From assembly GCA_964498075.1 (NCBI GenBank), contig CAZCGA010000104.1:1-23820 (forward strand): DNA of 23,820 nucleotides. Direction: 5' to 3'. The notes beneath the pieces were generated by a model. It had not been told where the DNA came from. It saw only the letters and a list, made by a program, of their open reading frames with translations, and made no database searches. Origin of the DNA: CAZCGA01 sp964498075. GTDB lineage: Bacteria; Desulfobacterota; Binatia; HRBIN30. The position numbers were made by a program, and so were the translations under genes. Positions 15,988 through 23,820 of this stretch are shown in pieces. The first letter of the stretch is position 1, and each line of letters starts with the position of its first letter.

Positions 15988-15993
15988 TGGGGG

Positions 15994-17985
15994 CTACGGC
16001 GCGCCGTTCAGCTGCGCCCGCGGAATCGCGCCGTAGAAGCTGACCTCGTGGCGGATGTTGCGATACTCCTGCACGTCGAGTGGGCCGACGGCGTCGGTGA
16101 GCTGCTGCCCGAGGTCGCCGCAGGAAGGAGCCCCGCAACGTGTGAGCCGCTGCAACGGCGGCATGATGACGAAGACATCGTGCATCGGATCCAAGCGGTT
16201 CTCCCGCAAGAACGGCTCGATCTCGATGATGTCTCGCATGTCGTATCCGTACGCGAGGAAGCGGATCGTCCCGTGCTTGATGTAGAAGCCGGGGGCGCCC
16301 CCGACCATGTAGCTGGTCTTGTCCTTGCCGTGCTCCCGGATCCACGCGGCGAGCTCGACCGCCGGCCCGTGCCGGAAGTTCGGCGCGTAGTCGATGAAGT
16401 AGGTGCGGATGTTGTTGGTGAAGATCGCCGCCAAGACGCCGGCGGCAACGACGACCGCGACGACCCGGCCCGCAGCGCCGGGGATGACGGCGCGGATGCC
16501 GTTCAGCCCGGTGTGCAGCGCCAACGCGATCATGACCATGGCGAACGGCACCGCGCCGCTGACCCGCGGGAAGAACGGCGCGTCGATGGTCAGTGCCGCG
16601 CCGGCGATCGAGGGGATCAACACCCACAGCAGCAGCAGCTGATTGCGTCGCTGGCCGGCACGCAGGCACACCAGGCCGAGCCCGAGCACGAGCAGCGCGC
16701 CGCTGACCGGCTCGAGCATGCCGCCGAACTGGTAGCCGTACTGGCGCGACGTATCGACGGTAATGTTGAACAGGCCGGACGCCTTCTTCAGCTGAATCGC
16801 CAGGATCTTGGAGAAGTCGTGCGTGTTGTAACCGTGCGAGAGGTGCTCGATGGCGCCGGCGTTGAAGATGCTGGTGCCGCGCGTGCGCGCCCACAGCCAA
16901 TCCCAGTGGTTCAGGAAGTAGCCGAACATCGGCGCCGAGGTCGCCAGCGCCACGATGATGATCACCGCGAAGCACACCAGCCGCCGGCGCAGAAGCACAC
17001 GCTCGCTGCCGATGAGCCAGCACAGCAACGTCAGCGTCAGGAGCACGGGGACCAGGCGGCTGGCGTAATACGTCTGAATGCCGACACCGAGGAGGATGCC
17101 GCAGCCGATCGCCGCCGGCAAACGCAGGTCGCGCCAGATGCGCAGGAACAACCACACCGCCAGGAGGCTGATGAAGGGCGTGTCGATGTAGTGATACCCG
17201 GTGCGGCTCAGATGGATGAAGAAGCGCGTCGAGGCCAGCAGCAGCGCCGCCAGCAGCGCCACCTCAAACCCCCACAAGCGATGCGCAACCGCGAACAACA
17301 GCAGCACCGAAAGCACACCGAACGTCCAGCTCGGGCTGCGCAGACCGAGCAGGTTGACCCCGAAGATCTTCAAGCCCACCGCGCTCGGAAGACAGTGGAA
17401 CATCGGCAGCTCGTACCAGCCGGCGGTGAACAGGTTGAACGGCGTCTCGGTCAGCAAGCGGACTGCATCGTTGCCAACCTCCGCTTCATCGCCATGCACT
17501 TCGGGAGGGACGGACGTGAGATGCCAGCCGAAGAACCCTCCGGCCACGACCAACAGGACCAGCAGCACCACGAAGAAGCGCGCCGGCGGCCGCGGCATCG
17601 GCGCGCCGTTCCACCACGATCGCAGCGCCGCGCCGACGAAGAGAGCCAGCCCCACGAGCCACAGACCGACAGTGAGGTGCGGCCAGGTCTCGAGGTTCGC
17701 TGCAACCGCCGCAGCGAGGCACAACAGCACGCCGCCGCCGAGCAGCCACCACGGCCGAGAGGCCGGCACGTCCGGCGCTGCATCTGCCGGCTCGAGCGGC
17801 ACGGGCAGGAGACGCTCCGCGACCACGACGAGCAGGACACCCAGCGCAAACGCCTTGAGGCTGAGGGTCGGATCATTGCCGACGATTGCCTGCCCGTACC
17901 CGGCCGCCGCCGCCGCGGCAGCAATCAGCAACAGTGCGGCCGCGCGATCCAGCCAGTCAAAGGTCGTGGGCGCAGACGCGCTCAT
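15994..17985 (-). CDS. GT39/PMT-like membrane glycosyltransferase
   Basis: A 663-residue multi-pass protein. Hydrophobic segments run from residue 15 to about 530, then a short extracytoplasmic tail. The first large loop holds VPPEVHGDEAEVGNDA, with the Asp166-Glu167 pair expected for a GT-C catalytic site, then FISLLAVWLFLRIW and LGVGIQTYYASRLVPVLLTL, typical of bacterial ArnT/PMT_2-type enzymes that take sugars from polyprenyl-phosphate donors. Donor and acceptor are unknown. The start is ATG 17985, overlapping the stop of the preceding gene as ATGA, which fixes an operon of two. A longer frame to 18201 exists but lies inside the upstream gene. Unlike its plus-strand neighbours it has no NPCBM module; its tail (about 560-663) carries CGAPSCGD, a possible extracytoplasmic disulfide. 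Confidence 0.85.
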   Translation of the reverse strand: MSASAPTTFDWLDRAAALLLIAAAAAAAGYGQAIVGNDPTLSLKAFALGVLLVVVAERLLPVPLEPADAAPDVPASRPWWLLGGGVLLCLAAAVAANLETWPHLTVGLWLVGLALFVGAALRSWWNGAPMPRPPARFFVVLLVLLVVAGGFFGWHLTSVPPEVHGDEAEVGNDAVRLLTETPFNLFTAGWYELPMFHCLPSAVGLKIFGVNLLGLRSPSWTFGVLSVLLLFAVAHRLWGFEVALLAALLLASTRFFIHLSRTGYHYIDTPFISLLAVWLFLRIWRDLRLPAAIGCGILLGVGIQTYYASRLVPVLLTLTLLCWLIGSERVLLRRRLVCFAVIIIVALATSAPMFGYFLNHWDWLWARTRGTSIFNAGAIEHLSHGYNTHDFSKILAIQLKKASGLFNITVDTSRQYGYQFGGMLEPVSGALLVLGLGLVCLRAGQRRNQLLLLWVLIPSIAGAALTIDAPFFPRVSGAVPFAMVMIALALHTGLNGIRAVIPGAAGRVVAVVVAAGVLAAIFTNNIRTYFIDYAPNFRHGPAVELAAWIREHGKDKTSYMVGGAPGFYIKHGTIRFLAYGYDMRDIIEIEPFLRENRLDPMHDVFVIMPPLQRLTRCGAPSCGDLGQQLTDAVGPLDVQEYRNIRHEVSFYGAIPRAQLNGAP

Positions 17986-19826
17986 GGTGACGGCGCCACT
18001 CCTTGCCCCGGTGGAGGTACTTCCGACATGCCCGTCTGGATCGCGAACGGACCGTTGCCCGGATCGCCGGTGAAGGAACCGACGTGGACCTCGTAGGTCC
18101 CCGGACTGAGCACCAGCGTGGTGACCAGCGCCGGCGGGGTCTCGTTCTTCAGTGCCACCAGCCCTTGGCCTCCGCTGAAACCGCCGTAGTCCTGCAGCCA
18201 CCAGTGGTTGTCCACGGCGTGAAACGGCACCGGCTGATCACCGACGGTGTAGCGCGGATCTTCCGCCTCGGCGCGCGTCTTCTGTCCATCGGGACCAATC
18301 GCTTCGACATAGTCGTAGACGCAATCCGAGCCCGGGACCGAGAAAATCTTGACCTCGAGCTTACCGCCGTGGAGCGTGATGGCGCCGAGATCGATCTCAT
18401 ACGGCTGCACCGTCGTCGAGCCGCGGTAGATCGTGCCGGTTTGCTGGCGGGTCGGTGCGTGCGCGGCTTCCGCGGCGCGCCGGGCCATCCACTGGTCGAC
18501 GTTGAAGAACCCACGGTTGGCTCGAATCCATTCGTTCTGGAAGTCCCACCAGGCGGGAAAGTCCGCCAGCTGCACCGCCGGGAAGAGCGGCCCGGTGAGC
18601 TGATAGCTGTCCGCCCACTTGAAGTAGTCACGCACATTGGTCCCGGCAGAATAAATCACCACCGGCACGAGCGCCACCTGGACGATCCGTCGCCAACGTC
18701 CGACCAACCGTTCCAGCGCCCACATTGCCAGCGCGACGAACAGGTACACGATCGGCAGGAGCGCGATGCCGCGCGCCAGATTCGGCGCGCCCGTCGTCAG
18801 CATCTGGGTCATGGCGAACGGGATCAGCAGCGCCAGCCACCACAGCGCCGTGTCGCGCAGCCGCAGCAGCGACGCGACGAGTCCGACAAACAGCAAGCCA
18901 TTACCCAGCCCGTCGAGGAAAGGCCGGCCCATCGGATGATAGCGGGGCTGGTTGCTCATCCGACCGTCGAAGAGACCGCGCGCCGCCGTCCCCCCACTCA
19001 TCAGCAGCTTGCGCGCAACGTCGGCCGCCGTCGCGTTCGGCGGCAGCTCCTGCGTGATCAGCACGGCGCGGGTGCGATTGTTGAACCCCGCCCAGTTGTT
19101 CCGCAGCGTGGGATACAACGGCGCCAGGCACAGGATAAAGGTGAGCAACAGCAGCGCCGTGCCGAGCGCCACACGACCGCGGGCTCCCTGCGCCCGGAGG
19201 AAGGCCAGCGGAGCGTAGGCGAGCAGGAACGCAACGATGGCGCGGCCGCCGAAGTAGATGTAGGCGCCCACCGCGGCGGCGAAGCCGGCAACGATCCACC
19301 AGAGCAGATTGCCGCGGCTCTCGGCGCGATGCACGGCATCGATGGCGATCAGCGTGTAGAGGCCGACCTGCACGTTTTCCCAACCCGTTCGGGAGAAGTG
19401 CAGGTAGCCGAGATTGCAGGCCAGCAGAAGCGCCGAGAGCAGCGCTGGAACCGGTCCGGTGACTCGGCGCGCCACCAGGAAGAACGGCAGCAGCGCTACG
19501 ACGCTCAAGACGGCGCTGGGCAACCGAATGGCGGTCACGCTGGGGCCGAAGAGCTTGAGGCTGAGGGCGATCTGGTGCACGCCCAAGGCCGGTTGCGGTT
19601 TCCAGTCGAGGCCGAAGAAGCCCGATCCCTTGCCCTGGAGGATCTCGATCGCGTTGACCGTGTTGTCGCACTCGTCGTGAAAGAAGAGCTGCGGCACCGA
19701 GCCCAGCGCCCACAGGCGGATGGCCAGCGCAGCGGCCATGATGACCACCAGCGCCGCAACCGCGGCCGTTGATTCCCCGGGGGTCACTGGCAGTGGCTGC
19801 GCAGCAGGTGGGCTCGGTGTGTCCAT
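17982..19826 (-). CDS. GT39/PMT-like membrane glycosyltransferase with C-terminal beta-rich domain
   Basis: About 614 residues from ATG 19826 (alternatives ATG 19928 and GTG 19937 add a hydrophilic leader). The first transmembrane segment is about 22-38; the loop after it has PQLFFHDECDNTVNAI with Asp51-Glu52 as GT-C acidic pair, followed by IRLPSAVLSVVALLPFFLVA and further segments to about 430. The C-terminal ~180 residues are soluble and beta-rich (PYEIDLGAITLHGGKLEVKI, CVYDYVEAIG, LVLSPGTYEVHVGSFTG); I do not recognise the domain but a sugar-binding sandwich is plausible. The start choice is supported by a -35/-10 pair (19869-19897) that would begin transcription about 35 nt before it. 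It is first of the two-gene operon, coupled to the downstream GT gene by ATGA. Confidence 0.83.
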   Translation of the reverse strand: MDTPSPPAAQPLPVTPGESTAAVAALVVIMAAALAIRLWALGSVPQLFFHDECDNTVNAIEILQGKGSGFFGLDWKPQPALGVHQIALSLKLFGPSVTAIRLPSAVLSVVALLPFFLVARRVTGPVPALLSALLLACNLGYLHFSRTGWENVQVGLYTLIAIDAVHRAESRGNLLWWIVAGFAAAVGAYIYFGGRAIVAFLLAYAPLAFLRAQGARGRVALGTALLLLTFILCLAPLYPTLRNNWAGFNNRTRAVLITQELPPNATAADVARKLLMSGGTAARGLFDGRMSNQPRYHPMGRPFLDGLGNGLLFVGLVASLLRLRDTALWWLALLIPFAMTQMLTTGAPNLARGIALLPIVYLFVALAMWALERLVGRWRRIVQVALVPVVIYSAGTNVRDYFKWADSYQLTGPLFPAVQLADFPAWWDFQNEWIRANRGFFNVDQWMARRAAEAAHAPTRQQTGTIYRGSTTVQPYEIDLGAITLHGGKLEVKIFSVPGSDCVYDYVEAIGPDGQKTRAEAEDPRYTVGDQPVPFHAVDNHWWLQDYGGFSGGQGLVALKNETPPALVTTLVLSPGTYEVHVGSFTGDPGNGPFAIQTGMSEVPPPGQGVAPSP

Positions 19827-19868
19827 CCTCGCGATCCGTTCCGCACTCGCGTCGGCGGCGGACGAACG

Positions 19869-19897
19869 TTGATACACGGCTGCGGCCCGAACTTCAA
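19869..19897 (-). promoter_or_regulatory. Candidate sigma70-type promoter for the minus-strand glycosyltransferase operon
   Basis: On the minus strand TTGAAG (19897-19892), 17-bp spacer, TATCAA (19874-19869): four of six consensus bases in each box and ideal spacing. Transcription would start near 19862. A TTGACA on the plus strand (19903-19908) faces paralogue B but has no convincing -10. Confidence 0.4.
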
Positions 19898-19993
19898 ACC
19901 TATTGACAGGGGAATCCGGTCTGGGCATCGTCACCACCCCGGCGGTTGGGCTGCAACTTCGAGGGTGGGACCTTCCAGACTGAGACCCGCGTC

Positions 19994-22483
19994 ATGCTCG
20001 CGTTTGTCTTCGCACAGGAAGCCGCAGCGATCGTCACACCCTACGTAGCCACGGCGGTGGTGTTGCTGCTCGGGGCACTGGTGACGCTCGGCACCGGTCT
20101 GGCCCGCGGTGGGCGCGCCTTTGTGCGCTGCGTTCCGGGCGTGCTGTTCGTCGCCGCCGGTGCGGCGGCGTTCTGGCCGCTGTCAATCAACGGGGTCCCG
20201 GTCATCGCACGCTACACGGCCGTCGTCCTCGCGGGCGCGTTTCTCCTGACCCACATGATCCTCAACCCGACGGGGGACGAACACGGCGACGACGGCCTGT
20301 CCGCACGCACGTCGGTCGTCTACCTGATCGTGGCAGTGCTGGTCGCGGCGGCGCTCCTGCTCGGCAACCTGAGCGGGTTCGCCGGCACCGTCCTGATCTG
20401 GGAGTCTCCCGTCGTCAAAGGGTTCGCCGACGCGTACTATGCGCACCAGGGTCTCCTCCACTATGCGGCGCGCCGCTTCCTGTGGGACGATGGCATTCTG
20501 AGCGCCGGCCAGACGAGTCTCTTCTACGGTGCGCCGACCTACGCGCTGTTTCACATCGCCGGCTTCTCGACGTGGACGCTCCGCATCTTCGCGGTGCTGG
20601 CAACGTTGGTGAGCATCGTCGTCGTCTACGTGCTCGGGCGCCGCTTCTTCGGGCCACTCGTGGGCGGTGCGGCGGCGATGGCGCTCGGGCTCAATCAGTG
20701 CGTGCTTTTCTACGGCCGCTACGGCAGCTCGCCGGCGGGGACGATGCTGGGGGTGCTGTTGGCCCTGCTCTGCGCGTGGTTCTTCCTCGACCGCAAGCAG
20801 TCGGCATGGTGGAGCGGCGCGCTGTGTGTAGTGATGTTCTACCTAGCGACGTTGCAGTACTCGCCGGGCCGCATCGTGGTGCTCATTCTGCTCGGGGCCA
20901 TCGCGGTCGTGCTGGTGGCGCAGTGGCGGGAGCTCTGGTGGCAGCGCCTCGTGGGCATGCTGATCATTGCAGCGGGCGTAGTGGCCGTGTGGCAGTTGGA
21001 GAGTGCGTTTTACAGCGAGGGGTCGTTCCTGCGGGCGCGCGGCGAGCAGTTCTTCGACATGATCAAGAACCCCGAGCTGATCCGGACCCTGTTCGGGAAG
21101 GATTTGCTGCAGGAGCGCATCCGTCCGGAGACGCTGACGGTGATCGACAAGCTGCGCCTGCTGTGCCGGGTCCTGCAGACCACCCTGCCGCAGTATGCCG
21201 GGTTGCTCGGGCCGGTGATCCAGGCCGAGCCGTTGAACGATGCGTTCGTCACCGTCCTCCCGCAGCTCTATTACGCGCCCCTGGCGTTGTTTGTGGCGTG
21301 GGGATTCCTGCACTCGCTGGTGCGCCTGTTCTCCTGGCGTCACTTCTGCCTGCTGGCCTGGTTCGGCGGCAGTACGGTGCCGTTGCTGCTGACCAACCGG
21401 GTCGACTCGCACCGCATGATGCTGTTCGTCGTCCCGCTGTCAATCTGGGCGGCCTTCGGCGTCTGGGAAGCGGCGCGGGCCTGCCGGCAGGCGCGGCTAC
21501 CGGTCAGGGTTCAGCTTTTCCTCGCCGCCGCCGTGGCGCTCACCGTGGTGTACAGCGATCTGACGCTGCTCTACGATCGGCGCAATCCGCCGCCGGGGGC
21601 GGGACAGGTGCTGCTCGATGAGATCAACACGATTCCGGGGCCGGTGGTCGTCGGGTCGCCATGGGACCATCGCGAGATCGCCTGGGTACAGCTCACGATG
21701 TTGGAGCGGGCGCGACGCAACCCGAGCCAGCCCGGGACGTTGCTCCCGGAGGGGTTGCTGCACAACGCGCTGGAGGGTGGCGACCGCATGCTGGACAGCG
21801 AGGCGCGCGAGCTGCGGCGCATCGTCGATCATGCGACGTTGATCTTGGCGCCTGCCGACAAGTTCCGCGGCGTCGCGGCGGCGCTGCAGCGCCGCGGCGT
21901 GCGGGCCACGGAACGCGGTACGACGCAGTACCGGTTGTTGCGGTTAGATGCAGGGGCGGAGGCGACCGGTGTGTCCGACGAGCAGATCCAACCGTTGCCG
22001 ACGCTATTCATTCCGCCGACACCGACGCCGATCGCGTTGCGTCGCGGGCCGCAGGAGTGGGTGAGCAGTCTGAAGCCACTCGAAGTGACCTACGGATTTG
22101 AGCCACCGAGCATCGACCGCGCTTTTGGCAACGGACCCATGCTCATGAATGGCGTGCGCTACGACCACGGCCTGGGTACGCACGCGTGGACGCGTATGAC
22201 CTACGCCGTGCCGGAGGATGCCATAGCCTTCCAGGCGATCATCGGCATGTCCGACAGCGTGCGTGAGTGTGCTGCCGCCCTGGTCACTTTCGAAGTGCGC
22301 GATGCGGACGACAAGCTGCTCTTCGACAGCGGTCCGGTCGAAGCCACGACGCCGCCACGCCCCATCGAGGTCGACCTGCACCACGCCCAGAAGATCACGT
22401 TGGCGGTCACCGAAGGCGGCAACGGCCGCGACTGCGACCACGCCAACTGGGCGATGGCGGCGTTTCTGCTCAAGCAGCGGTAG
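19994..22483 (+). CDS. GT-C membrane glycosyltransferase-like protein with C-terminal NPCBM module (paralogue B)
   Basis: About 829 residues, collinear with paralogue A over its whole length: FVRCVPGVLFVAAGAAAFWP, the loop WESPVVKGFADAYY (no Asp-Glu pair), DDGILSAGQTSLFYGAPTYA, YGRYGSSPAGT, RGEQFF, LLTNRVDSHR, GTLLPEGLLH, the PPTPTP linker, and the NPCBM module (NGVRYDHGLGTHAWTRMTYA, GNGRDCDHANWA). Where the two differ, changes are mostly conservative, so both copies have been under selection. The protein part predicted outside the membrane follows about 12 hydrophobic segments. ATG 19994 matches paralogue A's start; TTG 19946 would add 16 residues. It is divergent from the minus-strand GT operon and probably shares its regulatory gap. 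Retention of duplicates suggests different acceptors or a hetero-oligomer; both ideas are inference. Confidence 0.83.
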   Translation: MLAFVFAQEAAAIVTPYVATAVVLLLGALVTLGTGLARGGRAFVRCVPGVLFVAAGAAAFWPLSINGVPVIARYTAVVLAGAFLLTHMILNPTGDEHGDDGLSARTSVVYLIVAVLVAAALLLGNLSGFAGTVLIWESPVVKGFADAYYAHQGLLHYAARRFLWDDGILSAGQTSLFYGAPTYALFHIAGFSTWTLRIFAVLATLVSIVVVYVLGRRFFGPLVGGAAAMALGLNQCVLFYGRYGSSPAGTMLGVLLALLCAWFFLDRKQSAWWSGALCVVMFYLATLQYSPGRIVVLILLGAIAVVLVAQWRELWWQRLVGMLIIAAGVVAVWQLESAFYSEGSFLRARGEQFFDMIKNPELIRTLFGKDLLQERIRPETLTVIDKLRLLCRVLQTTLPQYAGLLGPVIQAEPLNDAFVTVLPQLYYAPLALFVAWGFLHSLVRLFSWRHFCLLAWFGGSTVPLLLTNRVDSHRMMLFVVPLSIWAAFGVWEAARACRQARLPVRVQLFLAAAVALTVVYSDLTLLYDRRNPPPGAGQVLLDEINTIPGPVVVGSPWDHREIAWVQLTMLERARRNPSQPGTLLPEGLLHNALEGGDRMLDSEARELRRIVDHATLILAPADKFRGVAAALQRRGVRATERGTTQYRLLRLDAGAEATGVSDEQIQPLPTLFIPPTPTPIALRRGPQEWVSSLKPLEVTYGFEPPSIDRAFGNGPMLMNGVRYDHGLGTHAWTRMTYAVPEDAIAFQAIIGMSDSVRECAAALVTFEVRDADDKLLFDSGPVEATTPPRPIEVDLHHAQKITLAVTEGGNGRDCDHANWAMAAFLLKQR

Positions 22484-22506
22484 CGTCGAGCCGGCCGCAA
22501 AACGCG

Positions 22507-22556
22507 GCGAGTGAACTCGCGGCAACGAGAAGCACCCAAGGCCGCCTGCGCGGCCT
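22507..22556. terminator. Two GC-rich hairpins between convergent genes
   Basis: GCGAGT-GA-ACTCGC (22507-22520) and AGGCCGC-CTGC-GCGGCCT (22539-22556) lie after the stop of paralogue B and before the antitoxin stop. The stems are perfect, without a T-run; a two-way terminator or REP-like repeat is likely. Confidence 0.4.
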
Positions 22557-22608
22557 CCCCCCTCTCTACCGGATGGACGTCGTCCTGCCGGGTATGACAG
22601 CGGGGTGG

Positions 22609-22917
22609 TCACCCGCCGCGGCCAGACGCACGCTTTGTCTTGCCGGAACCGGAGCGCGGCCGCGGTGCGGTGGAGCGCTTTGGTGTGAGGCTAGGCCCCT
22701 GCTCGGATGCGGCGCTGGCCTGTGCGACGTTGACCAAGAGACGCAACGCCCGGTTCACCGACTCCGAATCACGAAACACCTCGGCGACGTCGCGTTCGAG
22801 CAGGACGATGTTCGTTCCGGCGCGGTAGCGCTCGTAGTACTTGCCGCGAACCCCACCGCGGATGTCGTACTCGGGTCGCATCTCGTCCTCCGATGCTGAC
22901 TTACTCGCCTGACTCAT
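22609..22917 (-). CDS. Probable antitoxin partner of the BrnT-type toxin
   Basis: A 102-residue protein from ATG 22917, overlapping the last 17 bp of the toxin gene. The core MRPEYDIRGGVRGKYYERYR (about 13-32), then GTNIVLLERDVAEVFRDSES and VNRALRLLV, resembles small CopG/ribbon-helix-helix-like antitoxins: a strand (NIVLLERD) followed by a helix pair. The basic Ser/Pro/Lys-rich C-terminus (SGSGKTKRASGRGG) is low complexity. It is not a BrnA sequence, although BrnT usually pairs with BrnA. It should bind and inhibit the toxin and repress the shared promoter. The longer frame to 22956 is unlikely because ATG 22917 fits stop-start coupling. Confidence 0.7.
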   Translation of the reverse strand: MSQASKSASEDEMRPEYDIRGGVRGKYYERYRAGTNIVLLERDVAEVFRDSESVNRALRLLVNVAQASAASEQGPSLTPKRSTAPRPRSGSGKTKRASGRGG

Positions 22918-23176
22918 AGATCCTCCGTTCGCGAGGTGTCGCCTCGCGCGCACCAATGATACGAACCGTTTCGTCTTGTTCCGTGTGCCACACGATCACG
23001 ACCCGGTGCCGAGACGAAAGCCCGGTCGTGAGAAGGTGCTCGTCCCCAGCCGGATGTTCGCGATCCTCGACAGTGGTCGCGAGTGGGTCGCCAAAGACGC
23101 TGCTTGCCTCATCGAACGACACTCTGTGCTTGGCGAGGTTCGAGGTGGCCTTCTTTGGGTTCCATTCGAACCGCAC
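22901..23176 (-). CDS. brnT: BrnT-family toxin (RelE-like ribonuclease)
   Basis: A 91-residue protein, the usual BrnT size. Signature pieces: FEWNPKKATSNLAKHRVSFD (about 3-22), EASSVFGDPLA, RHRVVIVWHTE, and the end VRIIGAREATPRERRIYE. BrnT is a ribosome-independent or RelE-like endoribonuclease that halts translation, held in check by a DNA-binding antitoxin. The start is GTG 23176 (sequence MRFEWNPKK); no ribosome site is visible, and an extended -10-like TGCTACACT ends 6 nt upstream, so a leaderless message is possible. The antitoxin follows with an overlap. Toxin-first order matches known brnTA loci. Confidence 0.88.
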   Translation of the reverse strand: MRFEWNPKKATSNLAKHRVSFDEASSVFGDPLATTVEDREHPAGDEHLLTTGLSSRHRVVIVWHTEQDETVRIIGAREATPRERRIYESGE

Positions 23177-23290
23177 AAACCGAGTGTAGCACGGTCACGA
23201 CCACCGCATCGATCCGCTCCACCCGCCAGCCCGATCGCCACCTCCCCTGTTCCGCAGCCCACGGTAGGCCGGGCTCGCTTCACGCCCTTG

Positions 23291-23820
23291 TCACTCAGCA
23301 TCGTTTACCGCGGCCACGATTCGATCATAGACGGCTACCCGCTGCGACCGGTAGTTCAAGTACCGGGGGTGATACGTGCGAAAAGTCCGATTCGGAAGTC
23401 GAGCCGCCGTCAGTCGAGCCAGCAAGGCGTCCCCTGTGCGGATCAGACCCGGGAACCAGCCATCGAGCCAGCCTTCATACGTGGGGCCTGTGTGGAATAC
23501 CACCACATCGGGTTCCAGAATGCCGATTTCTTTCGGAAGGAGATGAGTGCCGAGCAAAGCCTCACGCACGTCCTCACTCGGCATGGATCCCTGCTGATCC
23601 ATCTTCGAGGCGTTCAAGGCAACAAAACCCAACGTCGGCCCGGTCGGGTTGATGCGTCGGTAGAGCTCGTGGACTGGCGTCCAGAAAGAGCGTTTCCCAG
23701 AATAGTGGGTCCCCAGTTGGAAGCCGCGGTATGTATCCATGAGTACTCGAACAGCGTCCTCGGGCGCTAGCAGCCCGTTGAGAAAGCCACCTCGCGATGT
23801 AGAGTTGCGCTCGGTGCCGC
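23291..23820 (-). CDS. Unrecognised protein, C-terminal part (start beyond right edge)
   Basis: The frame is open from the TGA at 23291 to the window edge, about 176 residues; an internal ATG at 23740 is not necessarily the start. Visible features: a GTHYSGKRSFWTPVHELYRR segment, the hydrophobic strand PTLGFVALNASK, PKEIGILEPDVVVFHTGP (strand ending in HTGP), and an Arg/Tyr-rich end with YHPRYLNYRSQRVAVYDRIV. The alternating strands and helices resemble a three-layer alpha/beta fold; a uracil-DNA-glycosylase-like or nucleotide-processing fold is conceivable but unsupported. No signal or membrane segment is visible. It lies 114 bp upstream of the BrnT gene and in the same direction. Confidence 0.6.
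   Translation of the reverse strand, partial: GTERNSTSRGGFLNGLLAPEDAVRVLMDTYRGFQLGTHYSGKRSFWTPVHELYRRINPTGPTLGFVALNASKMDQQGSMPSEDVREALLGTHLLPKEIGILEPDVVVFHTGPTYEGWLDGWFPGLIRTGDALLARLTAARLPNRTFRTYHPRYLNYRSQRVAVYDRIVAAVNDAE

Noticed and set aside
16048..18096. 682-codon plus-strand frame across the reverse GT gene
   Set aside because: Gln/Arg/His-rich antisense sequence of transmembrane codons; no domain or ribosome site.
18003..19772. 589-codon plus-strand frame opposite the first reverse GT gene
   Set aside because: Shadow of a GT-C membrane protein with intact catalytic loop.

Overview
This is a GC-rich bacterial chromosomal window (codons end mostly in G or C, and long spurious antisense frames run opposite the real genes). 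A SecA fragment, a signal-peptide di-heme cytochrome and several many-pass membrane proteins fit a Gram-negative-type cell. The taxon cannot be named safely; the style (two Sulfotransfer_3-type sulfotransferases, WYL regulator, BrnT toxin, dispersed palindromic repeats) would suit an uncultured deltaproteobacterium-like or Binatota-like lineage, but that is inference. No rRNA, tRNA, CRISPR array or prophage was seen.

Region 1 (1-5508): the 5' part of secA (minus strand, running off the left edge) and a di-heme cytochrome c peroxidase/MauG-type gene (minus). An 848-bp insertion follows, with 14-bp perfect terminal inverted repeats and a 4-bp TTAG duplication; its interior is an internally deleted group II intron. 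Next on the plus strand are a YdeI/OmdA-family gene, a MOSC-domain gene that has lost its middle in frame, and a membrane-anchored SGNH/GDSL-type hydrolase.

Region 2 (5435-9577): a WYL-domain repressor-type gene is divergent from a pyridoxamine-phosphate-oxidase-like gene, with two perfect inverted repeats between them. A Nudix-nitrilase pair (minus, ATGA overlap) is divergent from a LysR regulator.

Region 3 (9702-13168, minus): a probable operon read HNH nuclease (YajD type), sulfotransferase, SDR oxidoreductase, sulfotransferase.

Region 4 (13269-22483): the most striking part. Four large GT-C membrane glycosyltransferase-like genes lie together. Two paralogues on the plus strand, each with a C-terminal NPCBM-type sugar-binding module, flank a translationally coupled minus-strand pair of GT39/PMT-like proteins that keep the acidic Asp-Glu motif. 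A 199-bp palindromic element flanked by a 14-bp direct repeat sits exactly at the stop codon of the first paralogue. With the sulfotransferases and the SGNH protein, the window looks like a place where surface or lipid-linked glycans are built and decorated.

Region 5 (22609-23820, minus): a BrnT-type toxin followed by an overlapping non-BrnA-like antitoxin, then the C-terminal part of an unrecognised protein that runs off the right edge.
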